Part shown: in pieces, positions 33,021-42,668 of the stretch
How positions within the stretch are numbered: position 1 is the first letter of the stretch
How the letters are laid out: each line of letters starts with the position of its first letter
NCBI RefSeq assembly: GCF_002845275.2
Contig: NZ_CP088149.1
Location: 1 to 64,000, forward strand
DNA: 64,000 nt
Source of the DNA: Pseudomonas sp. S06B 330
Lineage (GTDB): Bacteria; Pseudomonadota; Gammaproteobacteria; Pseudomonadales; Pseudomonadaceae
Reading direction: 5' to 3'
Notes under the pieces: generated by a model
Told to the model about the DNA's origin: nothing
Seen by the model: only the letters and a program-made list of their open reading frames with translations
Databases searched by the model: none
Program-made: the position numbers and the translations under genes

Positions 33021-34574
33021 TTAGCGGCGGCTGGAGACCGTGGCGTGACGACGCAAGGTCATGCCCAGGAAGAACGCCGGCGCCCGCAGGCGTGACAACA
33101 TCATCAGCCCCAACCCCAGCAGGGTGATGATCACTGCGATTACGAACACCAGCCCCAGACCACCAACATGCGAACCGCTGCCAAACGATGGCGAGGCGCT
33201 GTCGTAGGCCGTCTGCAGGAAAATCACCGAGAGAATACCGCCACCGAGCAGCGGGCACAGGCCACGCATCAGGAAGTGACGCACGCTGTCGAAGAGACTG
33301 TGGCGGAAGTACCAGACACAGGCAAAGGCGGTCAGCGAGTAGTAGAAGCAGATCATCATGCCCAGGGCGGTGATGGTGTCGGCCAGCACGTTCTCACTCA
33401 AGGTGCGCATGGTGACGTAGAACACGCCCGCCGCCACACCGGCACAGATGGTTGCGTAACGCGGGGTTTTCGAACGCGGGCAGACGCTGGCAAAGCGCTC
33501 TGGCACCGCACCGTAGTAACCCATGGCGAGCAAGGTGCGCGCCGGTGAAACGAAAGTCGACTGCAGCGAAGCGGCAGTACTGGCCAAAACGGCGATGGAC
33601 ATCAGGATCGCCAGCGGCCCCATGACCGGACCTGCCAAGTGGGCGAAGACGTTCTCCTGAATACGTGGATTGTTCAGGCCCAGGCCAACATCACTGATAC
33701 CGGCAAACTGCAGCGTGGCAATCGCCGTCACCAGGTACAGACCGAGAATCAGCAGCACCGTCAGGGTCGCCGCGCGGCCGGGTGTGTCACCGCTGCCCAC
33801 CGACTCTTCACTGATGCTCAGGCAGACATCCCAGCCCCAGAAAATGAAGATCGACAGCGACAGACCCGCAGTAAACGCCGAGAACGACTCAACGCCAAAG
33901 GGGTTGAACCAGTCCAGATCGAACTCCAGTGGCGGGGTTTGTGCAGATGAGCCGCCGAAGGCTGCCAAGGCAAAGCCCACCAGCACCACCAACTGCAACG
34001 CTACCAAGCCGTACTGCACGGTCATGGTGGTGGCAATACCGCGACAGCAAATCCACACCGCCATGGCGATGAACACGCAACAGGTGATGACATTGATCAG
34101 CAGATTGTCGGCCAACGCAGCCACCTCGTGGCTGCCGGTGATCTGTCCGAGGAATAGATAAAAGAAGTCGACTGCCACCCCCGCAAGGTTAGACAGGACG
34201 ATGGTGGTGGCCGTGACCAAGCCCCAGCCGCCGATCCAGCCGATCATCGGGCCGAACGCCCGCGCCGACCAGGTGAAGGATGTACCGCTGTCAGGTTCAG
34301 CCGAGTTCAGCTCACGGTAGCCCAGTGCGACCAACAGCATGGGCAGGAAGCCAACGATAAACACGGCCGGCAGGTGCGCACCGACTTCACGCACAGTTGG
34401 GCCTAACGCACCGGTGAGGGTGTAGACCGGTGCAATGGTGGAGATGCCCAGGACAATGCTCGCCAGCAGGCCGAGCCGGCCCTTGGCCAGCCCCTTGGTT
34501 GCTCCCGATACACTCGTTGCCTGAGGGCGAGCCTGTCCGATACCCGGGGACAGGCCTGCTTCGTATTCGCTCAT
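33021..34574 (-). CDS. puuP: APC-family amino acid/polyamine permease (PuuP-like)
   Basis: A 517-residue inner-membrane transporter with about 12 hydrophobic segments. The APC signature is near the start (GRLGLLASIVLGISTIAPVY), with NSAEPDSGTSFTWSARAFG near 90 and a WGWDVCLSISEESVG segment near 227. Its place as last gene of the puuA-puuC-puuD operon indicates putrescine uptake; amino acid uptake is the alternative. A 112-bp gap separates it from puuD. The stop codon lies inside the gmk-distal inverted repeat. Confidence 0.85.
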   Translation of the reverse strand: MSEYEAGLSPGIGQARPQATSVSGATKGLAKGRLGLLASIVLGISTIAPVYTLTGALGPTVREVGAHLPAVFIVGFLPMLLVALGYRELNSAEPDSGTSFTWSARAFGPMIGWIGGWGLVTATTIVLSNLAGVAVDFFYLFLGQITGSHEVAALADNLLINVITCCVFIAMAVWICCRGIATTMTVQYGLVALQLVVLVGFALAAFGGSSAQTPPLEFDLDWFNPFGVESFSAFTAGLSLSIFIFWGWDVCLSISEESVGSGDTPGRAATLTVLLILGLYLVTAIATLQFAGISDVGLGLNNPRIQENVFAHLAGPVMGPLAILMSIAVLASTAASLQSTFVSPARTLLAMGYYGAVPERFASVCPRSKTPRYATICAGVAAGVFYVTMRTLSENVLADTITALGMMICFYYSLTAFACVWYFRHSLFDSVRHFLMRGLCPLLGGGILSVIFLQTAYDSASPSFGSGSHVGGLGLVFVIAVIITLLGLGLMMLSRLRAPAFFLGMTLRRHATVSSRR

Positions 34575-34686
34575 GAGTAGTTGCCGCCGCTTTTACTATT
34601 GTTTTTCAAGACGCCCCGCAGCGCGTCCGCTTTCACTCATTGAAACCTGTTATCTGGTGCTGCTGTTCCGGCTCAATCGGTTGACC

Positions 34687-35466
34687 TTATAGGGCCTTCC
34701 CCCGCTGACGCTCGCCCCTTGCACGGGCCAGACATGCCTCACGAAACGCCTGGAAAAGACGCAATGAAACCGGGTTGTCGGCCAAGCGGTATTCGGGGTG
34801 CCACTGCACACCGACCACAAAGCCCGGGGCGTCCTCCATGGACACAGCTTCGATCAATCCGTCCGGCGCCAGGGCCTCGGCACGCAGGCCGTCAGCCAGG
34901 CGGTTGATGCCTTGGCTGTGAAGCGAATTGACCATGAAGCTCTGCTCCAGCCCAAGCCGTTCGAACAACCCACCGGGCTGTACGGTCACGCTATGGCGGG
35001 GGCTATATTGCACTTCCAGTGGTGCGTCCTGCGGCTCGCGATGATCGAGGAACCCTGGCAGCTCTTGGACACGCTGGTGCAGGGTGCCGCCCAAGGCGAC
35101 GTTCAATTCCTGAAATCCACGGCAGATGCAGAACACCGGCACACCGGTGGCAATGGCGGCCTGCAATAACGGCAGAGTCAGCCGGTCGCGAAACACATCG
35201 TGCTTCGTACCTTCCACGCTGGGGGCGCCATTGTAATGATGCGGCTCGACATTTGAAGGCGAACCGGTAAAAAGAATGCCATCGAGGCGCTCCAGCACGC
35301 GCTGCGGGTCAACCGGCTCTGCGCGTGCGGGGAGGATCAGAGGGATTCCGGCGAAACCTGCTGCTTCGACGTACTTGTCACCAACCGTGTGCGACGAATT
35401 GTTGCCCAACTGCTGACGACAGGCAGAAATGCCAATCAAAGGCGGCAGGTCATTGGTAGTTTGCAT
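34687..35466 (-). CDS. puuD: Gamma-glutamyl-gamma-aminobutyrate hydrolase (class I glutamine amidotransferase fold)
   Basis: Releases GABA and glutamate from gamma-glutamyl-GABA, the last step of the Puu route. The 259-residue protein is a peptidase C26 member: LFTGSPSNVEPHHY near 90, the nucleophile cysteine in FCICRGFQELNVALGG near 117-132 and the catalytic histidine/glutamate in VQWHPEY near 222. It lies 14 bp downstream of puuC copy 2. Confidence 0.92.
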   Translation of the reverse strand: MQTTNDLPPLIGISACRQQLGNNSSHTVGDKYVEAAGFAGIPLILPARAEPVDPQRVLERLDGILFTGSPSNVEPHHYNGAPSVEGTKHDVFRDRLTLPLLQAAIATGVPVFCICRGFQELNVALGGTLHQRVQELPGFLDHREPQDAPLEVQYSPRHSVTVQPGGLFERLGLEQSFMVNSLHSQGINRLADGLRAEALAPDGLIEAVSMEDAPGFVVGVQWHPEYRLADNPVSLRLFQAFREACLARARGERQRGKAL

Positions 35467-35480
35467 GGGTTCACCCTCCC

Positions 35481-36974
35481 TTACAGCTTGATCCAGGTCG
35501 CCTTGAGTTCGGTGTATTTGTCGAAAGCATGCAGCGACTTGTCTCGACCATTGCCCGACTGCTTGAACCCACCAAACGGCGCGGTCATGTCGCCGCCGTC
35601 GTACTGGTTGACCCAGACGCTGCCAGCGCGCAGGGCGCGAGCGGCCTTATGGGCACGGGAGATATCGCAGGTCCACACGGCTGCGGCCAAGCCGAAGGGT
35701 GAATCGTTGGCAATGGCAATTGCCTCATCGGCACTGTCAAAGGTGATCACCGACAGTACTGGGCCAAATATTTCCTCACGCGCGATACGCATGGCGTTGG
35801 TCACGCCATCGAAAATGGCGGGCTGCAGGTAAACACCACAGGTGTCTTCCAGTACACGTTCGCCACCGGTCAGCAACGTCGCACCATCGGCCTTGCCGGC
35901 CTCGATGTAGCCAAGCACGGTATCGAGCTGAGTGCTGTCGACCAGGGCGCCGACGCGTGTCTCAGGGTCCAGGGCGTGCCCCGGTTTCCAGGCCTTGAGG
36001 GCCTCGACCACCATCGGCAGGAAGCGCTCCTTGATGCTGCGTTCAACCAGCAGGCGCGAGCCGGCAATGCACACTTCGCCTTGGTTAAAGGCGATGGCCG
36101 CGGCTGCCGCATCGGCAGCCGCCTGCAGGTCAGGGGCGTCAGCGAAGACAATGTTCGGGCTCTTGCCACCGGCTTCCAGCCAGACCCGCTTCATGTTCGA
36201 CTCACCGGCATAGACCATCAGCTGCTTGGCAATGCGCGTGGAGCCGGTGAACACCAGCGTGTCGACATCCATGTGCAGGGCCAAGGCCTTGCCAACGGTG
36301 TGACCGTATCCAGGAAGGACGTTGAGCACGCCAGCCGGGATACCGGCTTCGAGTGCCAACTGGGCGATACGGATTGCGGTCAGGGGTGATTTTTCGGACG
36401 GCTTGAGGATCACCGAGTTACCGGTGGCCAGGGCCGGGCCGAGCTTCCAACAGGCCATCATCAGTGGGAAGTTCCACGGAACAATGGCCGCAACCACGCC
36501 GACCGGCTCGCGGGTGACCAGACCCAGCTGGTCGGACGCGGTTGCAGCAACTTCGTCATAAATCTTGTCGATGGCTTCGGCGTGCCAGCGAATGGCATTG
36601 GCCGCAGCCGGGATATCAATGCTCAAGGAATCGGCAATCGGCTTGCCCATGTCCAGGGTTTCCAGCAACGCCAGCTCCTGAGCATTGGCCAGCAGCAAGT
36701 CGGCGAAAGCAATCAGTACCCGCTTGCGTTGCGCCGGTGCCTGTTGTGCCCAGACGCCACTGTCAAAGGCGCGCCGGGCAGCGGCGACAGCACGTTCGGC
36801 ATCGGCGCTGTCGCAACTGGCGATCTGCGCCAATTGGCGGCCATCGACCGGGCTGGAACAATCGAAAGTGTCACCAGCAACACTGGTGCAATACTGCCCG
36901 TCGACAAAGGCGCAGCCTTCGATTTTCAGGGTCTGGAACAACTGTTCCCAGTGTTCACGTGGTGCAATTGTCAT
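35481..36974 (-). CDS. puuC: Aldehyde dehydrogenase, PuuC type (copy 2)
   Basis: A 497-residue gamma-glutamyl-aminobutyraldehyde dehydrogenase. All catalytic landmarks are intact: VPWNFPLMMACWKLGPALATG, FTGSTRIAKQ, WLEAGGKSPN and the nucleophile cysteine in FNQGEVCIAGSR. It is the same length as the copy at 16028-17521; similarity is highest in the central and C-terminal parts and clearly lower in the first 135 residues. As a member of the puuA-puuC-puuD-puuP operon (18 bp after puuA, 14 bp before puuD) it is the better candidate for the dedicated Puu enzyme. Confidence 0.92.
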   Translation of the reverse strand: MTIAPREHWEQLFQTLKIEGCAFVDGQYCTSVAGDTFDCSSPVDGRQLAQIASCDSADAERAVAAARRAFDSGVWAQQAPAQRKRVLIAFADLLLANAQELALLETLDMGKPIADSLSIDIPAAANAIRWHAEAIDKIYDEVAATASDQLGLVTREPVGVVAAIVPWNFPLMMACWKLGPALATGNSVILKPSEKSPLTAIRIAQLALEAGIPAGVLNVLPGYGHTVGKALALHMDVDTLVFTGSTRIAKQLMVYAGESNMKRVWLEAGGKSPNIVFADAPDLQAAADAAAAAIAFNQGEVCIAGSRLLVERSIKERFLPMVVEALKAWKPGHALDPETRVGALVDSTQLDTVLGYIEAGKADGATLLTGGERVLEDTCGVYLQPAIFDGVTNAMRIAREEIFGPVLSVITFDSADEAIAIANDSPFGLAAAVWTCDISRAHKAARALRAGSVWVNQYDGGDMTAPFGGFKQSGNGRDKSLHAFDKYTELKATWIKL

Positions 36975-36992
36975 TGTTATTTTCTCCGGGCA

Positions 36993-38375
36993 TCACACGG
37001 TATGCAGGTACCAGTTGTATTCGAGGTCGGAAATCGACACCTCGAACTCAGCCATTTCACTTTCCTTGCAGGCAACAAAAATGTCGATGTAGTCCGGGCT
37101 GATGTACTTGTTCAGCACTTCGCTGTCATCGAGCTCACGCAGCGCGTCGCGCAGGTTATTCGGCAGGCTCTGCTCCAACTGCTCGTACGAGTTGCCTTCA
37201 ATGGGCGCGCCCGGCTCAATCTGGTTGGTCAAGCCGTGGTGAATGCCGGCCAGAATCGCCGCCATCATCAAGTACGGGTTGGCATCGGCACCGGCCACGC
37301 GGTGTTCGATACGCACAGCATCGCTGCTGCCGGTCGGCACACGGACCGCTACGGTACGATTGTCCAGGCCCCAGCTTGGCGCGTTAGGCACATAAAACTG
37401 GGCACCGAAGCGACGGTAGGAGTTGACGTTCGGGCAGAGGAAGGCCATCGACGCAGGCATGGTTTCCAGCACGCCACCAATGGCATGGCGCAGGGTTTCA
37501 CTCTGCTCGGGATCATCACTGGTGAAGATGTTCTTGCCGGTTTTCTTGTCCAGCAATGAGATATGCACGTGCAGACCGTTGCCCGCCTGGCCTGGGTAAG
37601 GCTTGGCCATGAAGGTGGAGTCCATCTCATGGTCGTAGGCGATGTTCTTGATCAGGCGCTTGAGCAGGACAGCGTAATCACAGGCCTTGATCGCGTCAGC
37701 AACGTGATGCAGGTTGACTTCGAACTGTGCAGGCGCGCTTTCCTTGACGATGGCATCGGCTGGAATACCTTGCTCTTTCGCCGCTTCAAGCATGTCCTGC
37801 AGGCAGTCGACGTACTCGTCCAGATCATCGATCAGGTAGACCTGAGTCGACTGTGGACGCTTGCCCGAAATCGGTGAACGCGGCGGCTGTGGTCGGCCGT
37901 TGAGGTTGTCCTGATCGATCAGGTAGAACTCAAGCTCGAACGCCGCGCAGATATCCAGACCCAGCGCATCGAACTTCTCGACCACACCACGTAGCACTTC
38001 CCGCGGGTCGGCGAAGAACGGCGCGCCGTCCAGCTCGTGCATGGTCATCAGCAACTGAGCGGTAGGCCGCTTCTGCCAGGGTTCGTAAGCCAGCGTGCCG
38101 GGGATCGGGAAACAGATACGGTCGGCGTCGCCGATATCCAGGCCCAAGCCGGTGCTTTCTACGGTCGAACCGTTAATATCCAGGGCGAACAGCGAGGCCG
38201 GCAGGTTGATACCTTTTTCGTAGACTTTGACCAGGCTCGCTCGCTCGATGCGCTTGCCGCGTACCACACCGTTCATGTCGGCAATCAGCAGATCGACAAA
38301 CTGCACCTCAGGGTGGGCCGTGAGAAATTCACCCATCTCGTCGAGAGGGATGGCGCGCGGAGAGACCGACGTCAT
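36993..38375 (-). CDS. puuA: Gamma-glutamylputrescine synthetase (glutamine synthetase family)
   Basis: Ligates glutamate to putrescine with ATP, the entry step of the Puu pathway. A 460-residue glutamine-synthetase-fold protein with VDLLIADMNGVVRGKRI near 27, the metal-site FELEFYLID near 137, GNGLHVHISLLD near 264 and NRTVAVRVP near 340. It lacks the Tyr adenylylation loop context of GlnA and is closer to PuuA/SpuI. The start at 38375 has AAGGA upstream; the open frame reaches 38519 into the control region. It heads a four-gene minus-strand operon. Confidence 0.92.
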   Translation of the reverse strand: MTSVSPRAIPLDEMGEFLTAHPEVQFVDLLIADMNGVVRGKRIERASLVKVYEKGINLPASLFALDINGSTVESTGLGLDIGDADRICFPIPGTLAYEPWQKRPTAQLLMTMHELDGAPFFADPREVLRGVVEKFDALGLDICAAFELEFYLIDQDNLNGRPQPPRSPISGKRPQSTQVYLIDDLDEYVDCLQDMLEAAKEQGIPADAIVKESAPAQFEVNLHHVADAIKACDYAVLLKRLIKNIAYDHEMDSTFMAKPYPGQAGNGLHVHISLLDKKTGKNIFTSDDPEQSETLRHAIGGVLETMPASMAFLCPNVNSYRRFGAQFYVPNAPSWGLDNRTVAVRVPTGSSDAVRIEHRVAGADANPYLMMAAILAGIHHGLTNQIEPGAPIEGNSYEQLEQSLPNNLRDALRELDDSEVLNKYISPDYIDIFVACKESEMAEFEVSISDLEYNWYLHTV

Positions 38376-38502
38376 GGCTAGGCATCCTTTGATTTTTGTC
38401 GAGCAATTGTCGAGGAGGTACTGCGGCGCTACCGGGAGCGGCGATGGTTTCGTTTGTTCTTTTAAGTAGTCCCATCGTGGGGAACTGCAGAACGTTGCCA
38501 TC

Positions 38503-38567
38503 TGGAACATTCGTTCCACATGCTGACAACGTCGCGAGTTGATTCACGACTGCTGGCTCACTATAGA
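38503..38567 (+). promoter_or_regulatory. LysR-gene promoter with upstream palindrome (puuA/lysR divergent region)
   Basis: A perfect palindrome TGGAAC-ATTC-GTTCCA lies at 38503-38518. Twenty bp further, TTGATT (38539-38544), a 17-bp spacer and TATAGA (38562-38567) form a good sigma-70 promoter for the LysR-type gene starting at 38619. The whole 243-bp spacer 38376-38618 also serves the divergent puuA operon, so the palindrome is a candidate operator for either (inference). Confidence 0.55.
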
Positions 38568-38618
38568 ATGGCCCTAACGCAACAGACATTGGCATTTAGG
38601 CAAGCAAAGAGTGCACCC

Positions 38619-39497
38619 ATGCAATATCAGATCAGTCACGCCGACCTCTCACTGGTACTCGCCCTAGTCCGCGGCCGCTCACTGGCAAAGGCCGCTGAGC
38701 TGCTGCGAGTGGATGTTTCGACGGTTTTCCGCTCGATTCGGCGCATGGAAGCGGCCCTGGGTACCGCCTTGTTCGTGAAAAGCCGCAAAGGCTACATCCC
38801 CACGGGCACCGCCCAGGCCCTGGCTGAACAGGCCGAACGCGCCGAACAGGCCTTAGATGCCGCGCGGGTAGCGCTGGAGCATGGCGAGCAGGTCGTCAGC
38901 GGCACCGTTCGGCTGACCTGTACCGATGCCGTGCTGCACAGTCTGTTGCTGCCGGCACTGGCCGAATTCATGCCGGCCTACCCTGCCCTGTCACTGGAAC
39001 TGGCAACCTCCAACACCTTCGCCAACCTGAGCCGCCGCGATGCCGACCTGGCGCTGCGCCTGACCAATTCGCCGCCGGAACACCTGGTCGGCCGCTGCCT
39101 GGGCTCAGCCTCTTACGTGGTTTGCGGACGCGAGGAGTATCGCGAAAAACTCAAGGAAGCCCCTGCCAGCCTGCCGTGGATTGCGCCGGATGACGCTATG
39201 CAGGACCATCCCACAGTGGTCTGGCGCAGCGAACACCTACCTGGCGTGCTGCCGCGCTATCGCTGCAGCAGCATCTCTGCCATTGCCCAGTTGGTGACTG
39301 CCGGCCTGGGCGTGGCTGCGCTGCCCGATTACATGGCCGATACCCTTCCGGGCGTGGAACCATTGAGTGATGCCCTTGCGGGCTGCAACACCGAACTGTG
39401 GCTGCTGACCCGCCCCGATTGCCGCGCATTGCGCTCAGTCCAGACCCTGTTCGACGAACTGACCCCGCGCCTGCGCGATGCCCTCGGCCGCCAGTAA
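38619..39497 (+). CDS. LysR-type transcriptional regulator divergent from puuA
   Basis: A 292-residue LTTR. The winged HTH is at about residues 5-64 (AKAAELLRVDVSTVFRSIRR) and the substrate-binding domain at about 92-290. Divergence from the puuA operon suggests it controls putrescine use. The start at 38619 matches the LTTR N-terminus and sits about 50 bp after a good promoter; the frame is open to 38520 but would include the promoter. No inducer can be read from sequence. Confidence 0.88.
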   Translation: MQYQISHADLSLVLALVRGRSLAKAAELLRVDVSTVFRSIRRMEAALGTALFVKSRKGYIPTGTAQALAEQAERAEQALDAARVALEHGEQVVSGTVRLTCTDAVLHSLLLPALAEFMPAYPALSLELATSNTFANLSRRDADLALRLTNSPPEHLVGRCLGSASYVVCGREEYREKLKEAPASLPWIAPDDAMQDHPTVVWRSEHLPGVLPRYRCSSISAIAQLVTAGLGVAALPDYMADTLPGVEPLSDALAGCNTELWLLTRPDCRALRSVQTLFDELTPRLRDALGRQ

Positions 39498-39507
39498 ATC
39501 AGTCATT

Positions 39508-39596
39508 GTGGGAGTGGTCTTATCCACGAAGGGCCGCAGCGCGGCCCCAGAATCTGGGGTTACTACCCAATCCTTCGCGGATAAATCCGCTCCCAC
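39508..39596. repeat. Pseudomonas palindromic repeat (GTGGGAG type)
   Basis: An imperfect long inverted repeat: GTGGGAG then TTATCC and CGAAGG on the left, mirrored by CCTTCGCGGATAA and CTCCCAC on the right, with a GGGCCGC/GCGGCCC hairpin inside. It is a different family from the GTAGCCGCTGCC REPs. It lies just after the LysR stop; the rest of the gap to rpoZ (39597-39770) holds no gene I can see. Confidence 0.7.
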
Positions 39597-39770
39597 CAGC
39601 GTTCCGACACAACGACAAACAGTTGTGCCAGAGCCCCGGAAGTGGTTATCGTCGAAGTATCAAGGACCCGAAATGAAATCAACGCTTCCCTAAAGGCTGG
39701 TGATTTTTTAAACTATCGAGTCCGCTCGCCCATTCGGGCTGAACACCGCATTTGCTACTTGAGGAAGACC

Positions 39771-40037
39771 ATGGCCCGCGTAACCGTTGAAGACTGCCTA
39801 GAACACGTGGATAACCGTTTTGAGCTGGTCATGCTCTCTACCAAGCGTGCCCGTCAGCTGGCCACCGGCGGCAAAGAGCCGAAAGTGGCATGGGAAAACG
39901 ACAAGCCTACCGTCGTTGCCCTGCGTGAAATCGCTGAAGGCATCTGCACCCCTGAATTCATCGCTGCCGAATCCATTGTCGAAGTTGAGCCAGCCTTTGC
40001 TTTCGGTAGTGAGGAAGAGGCCAACGAGGCGGTCTAA
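39771..40037 (+). CDS. rpoZ: DNA-directed RNA polymerase omega subunit
   Basis: An 88-residue RNA polymerase subunit that helps beta' assembly and forms one ppGpp site. Sequence [20 protein letters not shown] and RARQLATGG are diagnostic. GAGG lies 8 bases before the ATG. It is followed by spoT after 60 bp, so omega and the ppGpp enzyme are coupled. Confidence 0.97.
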   Translation: MARVTVEDCLEHVDNRFELVMLSTKRARQLATGGKEPKVAWENDKPTVVALREIAEGICTPEFIAAESIVEVEPAFAFGSEEEANEAV

Positions 40038-40097
40038 GCCTATGCCTGGTCGACGCAGTACGGCGCAGGTCCCTTTTCCTCGGCAGGAGGTAATCCT

Positions 40098-42206
40098 GTG
40101 CCGAGCATAGACGCCCTCGCCGATCGCCTGTCGACCTACCTCGGCGCAGACCAGGTCAACCTGGTGCGCCGAGCGTACTTCTACGCCGAACAAGCCCACG
40201 ATGGCCAACGCCGTCGCAGCGGCGAAGCCTACGTCACGCATCCGCTGGCGGTGGCGAGCATCCTTGCCGACATGCACATGGACCATCAGAGCCTGATGGC
40301 GGCCATGCTCCATGACGTGATCGAAGACACCGGCATCGCCAAGGAAGCCCTCAGCTCGCAATTTGGCGAGACTGTGGCCGAACTGGTCGATGGGGTCAGC
40401 AAACTGACCCAGATGAACTTCGAGACCAAAGCCGAAGCCCAAGCGGAAAACTTCCAGAAAATGGCCATGGCCATGGCCCGGGATATCCGCGTCATCTTGG
40501 TCAAGCTGGCTGACCGCCTGCATAACATGCGCACCCTTGAGGTGCTGTCAGGCGAAAAGCGCCGGCGCATCGCCAAAGAAACCCTGGAAATCTACGCCCC
40601 CATCGCCAATCGCCTGGGGATGCACAGCGTGCGCGTGGAATTCGAAGACCTCGGTTTCAAGGCCATGCACCCGATGCGCTCCGCGCGCATCTACCAGGCG
40701 GTCAAGCGCGCTCGCGGTAACCGCAAGGAAATCGTCAACAAGATCGAGGAGTCGCTGGCCCACTGCCTGGCCGTCGACGGTATCGAAGGCGAAGTCAGCG
40801 GCCGTCAAAAGCACCTCTATGGCATCTACAAGAAGATGCGCGGCAAACGCCGGGCCTTCAACGAAATCATGGATGTCTATGCGTTTCGCATCATCGTCGA
40901 CAAGGTAGATACCTGCTACCGCGTGCTCGGTGCCGTACACAACCTGTATAAGCCACTGCCCGGACGCTTCAAGGACTACATCGCGATTCCCAAGGCTAAC
41001 GGCTACCAGTCGCTGCATACCACCTTGTTCGGCATGCACGGCGTGCCGATCGAAATCCAGATTCGCACCCGCGAAATGGAAGAAATGGCCAATAACGGCA
41101 TTGCTGCCCATTGGCTGTACAAGTCAAGCGACGACGAGCAACCCAAGGGCACCCATGCTCGCGCCCGCCAGTGGGTCAAAGGCGTGCTGGAAATGCAGCA
41201 ACGTGCGGGCAACTCGCTGGAATTCATCGAAAGCGTAAAGATCGACCTGTTCCCGGACGAGGTCTATGTGTTCACGCCCAAAGGCCGGATCATGGAGCTG
41301 CCAAAAGGCTCCACGGCGGTCGACTTCGCTTATGCAGTGCACACCGATGTCGGCAACAGCTGCATCGCTTGCCGGATCAACCGCCGCCTGGCGCCGCTGT
41401 CCGAACCGCTGCAGAGCGGCTCGACGGTCGAGATCGTCAGCGCGCCTGGCGCCCGACCGAACCCTGCCTGGCTCAACTTCGTGGTCACCGGCAAAGCCCG
41501 CACGCACATCCGCCACGCCCTCAAGCTGCAGCGCCGTTCCGAGTCCATCAGCCTCGGCGAACGCTTGCTGAACAAAGTGCTCAATGGCTTCGACAGCGCC
41601 TTGGACAAGATTCCCCAGGAACGCATCCAGGCCATGCTCAGCGAATACCGCCTGGAGCAGCTCGAGGACATGCTTGAAGACATCGGCCTGGGCAATCGCA
41701 TGGCCTATGTGGTCGCCCGCCGCCTGCTCTCCACCGAGGGCGAGCAGTTGCCGACCCCTGAGGGCCCGCTGGCAATCCGCGGTACCGAAGGCCTGGTACT
41801 CAGCTACGCCAAGTGCTGTACACCGATCCCCGGCGACCCGATTGTGGGTCACCTGTCGGCCGGTAAAGGCATGGTCGTGCACCTGGAGAACTGCCGCAAC
41901 ATCAGTGAAATCCGACACAACCCGGAAAAATGCGTGCAGCTGTCCTGGGCCAAGGATGTCACGGGTGAATTCAATGTCGAACTGCGTGTCGAGCTGGAGC
42001 ATCAACGCGGCCTGATCGCGCTGCTGGCCAGCAGCGTCAACGCCGCCGACGGCAACATCGAAAAAATCAGCATGGACGAGCGCGATGGTCGCATCAGCGT
42101 GGTCCAACTGGTGGTCAGCGTTCACGACCGCGTGCACCTGGCCCGCGTGATCAAGAAACTACGCGCCCTGACCGGAGTGATCCGTATCACCCGCATGCGC
42201 ACGTAG
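40098..42206 (+). CDS. spoT: Bifunctional (p)ppGpp synthetase/hydrolase SpoT
   Basis: Controls the stringent alarmone. A 702-residue RSH protein. The HD hydrolase domain (HPLAVASILADMHMD, HDVIED) lies at about 45-150 and the synthetase domain at about 230-345 (GRFKDYIAIPKANGYQSLH). A TGS domain follows near 385-445 (VYVFTPKGRI) and an ACT domain closes the protein. The intact HD motif supports hydrolase activity, unlike RelA. GTG start at 40098 with a strong AGGAGG at 40085-40090. Confidence 0.97.
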   Translation: MPSIDALADRLSTYLGADQVNLVRRAYFYAEQAHDGQRRRSGEAYVTHPLAVASILADMHMDHQSLMAAMLHDVIEDTGIAKEALSSQFGETVAELVDGVSKLTQMNFETKAEAQAENFQKMAMAMARDIRVILVKLADRLHNMRTLEVLSGEKRRRIAKETLEIYAPIANRLGMHSVRVEFEDLGFKAMHPMRSARIYQAVKRARGNRKEIVNKIEESLAHCLAVDGIEGEVSGRQKHLYGIYKKMRGKRRAFNEIMDVYAFRIIVDKVDTCYRVLGAVHNLYKPLPGRFKDYIAIPKANGYQSLHTTLFGMHGVPIEIQIRTREMEEMANNGIAAHWLYKSSDDEQPKGTHARARQWVKGVLEMQQRAGNSLEFIESVKIDLFPDEVYVFTPKGRIMELPKGSTAVDFAYAVHTDVGNSCIACRINRRLAPLSEPLQSGSTVEIVSAPGARPNPAWLNFVVTGKARTHIRHALKLQRRSESISLGERLLNKVLNGFDSALDKIPQERIQAMLSEYRLEQLEDMLEDIGLGNRMAYVVARRLLSTEGEQLPTPEGPLAIRGTEGLVLSYAKCCTPIPGDPIVGHLSAGKGMVVHLENCRNISEIRHNPEKCVQLSWAKDVTGEFNVELRVELEHQRGLIALLASSVNAADGNIEKISMDERDGRISVVQLVVSVHDRVHLARVIKKLRALTGVIRITRMRT

Positions 42207-42229
42207 CCCAATAACAGCAAGGAGTCATC

Positions 42230-42610
42230 ATGTCCAAGACCGTCATCACCAGCGACAAGGCCCCAGCCGCCATCGGTACGTACTCCCAGGCAATCAAGGC
42301 CGGTAACACGGTGTATATGTCCGGCCAGATCCCGCTGGACCCGAAAACCATGGAGCTGGTTGAAGGCTTCGAAGCCCAGACCGTTCAGGTCTTCGAAAAC
42401 CTCAAAGCCGTCGCTGAAGCGGCCGGTGGTTCGTTCAAGGACATCGTCAAGCTGAACATCTTCCTGACTGACCTGAGCCACTTCGCCAAGGTCAACGAGA
42501 TCATGGGCAAATACTTCGAGCAGCCTTACCCAGCACGCGCCGCCATCGGCGTTGCTGCACTGCCACGTGGCTCGCAAGTTGAAATGGACGCCATCCTGGT
42601 CCTCGAGTAA
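42230..42610 (+). CDS. ridA: RidA family 2-iminobutanoate/2-iminopropanoate deaminase
   Basis: A 126-residue canonical Rid[19 protein letters not shown] at the N-terminus, [11 protein letters not shown] near 29, the catalytic arginine in [15 protein letters not shown] near 105 and a final glutamate. It hydrolyses enamine/imine by-products of PLP enzymes such as threonine dehydratase. AAGGAG precedes the start. It is 23 bp after spoT and probably co-transcribed. A GC-rich hairpin (42621-42640) follows without a good T-run. The dad-linked paralogue at 7153 is more divergent. Confidence 0.95.
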   Translation: MSKTVITSDKAPAAIGTYSQAIKAGNTVYMSGQIPLDPKTMELVEGFEAQTVQVFENLKAVAEAAGGSFKDIVKLNIFLTDLSHFAKVNEIMGKYFEQPYPARAAIGVAALPRGSQVEMDAILVLE

Positions 42611-42668
42611 TACCCCGCGCGGCGGGCCGCCTGGCCCGCCCTCGCTTTGCCCCGGAAAGGACCCCGCC

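Noticed and set aside
33011..33036. Intrinsic terminator for gmk
   Set aside because: The stem is good but no T-run follows on either strand, so it is noted only as an inverted repeat.
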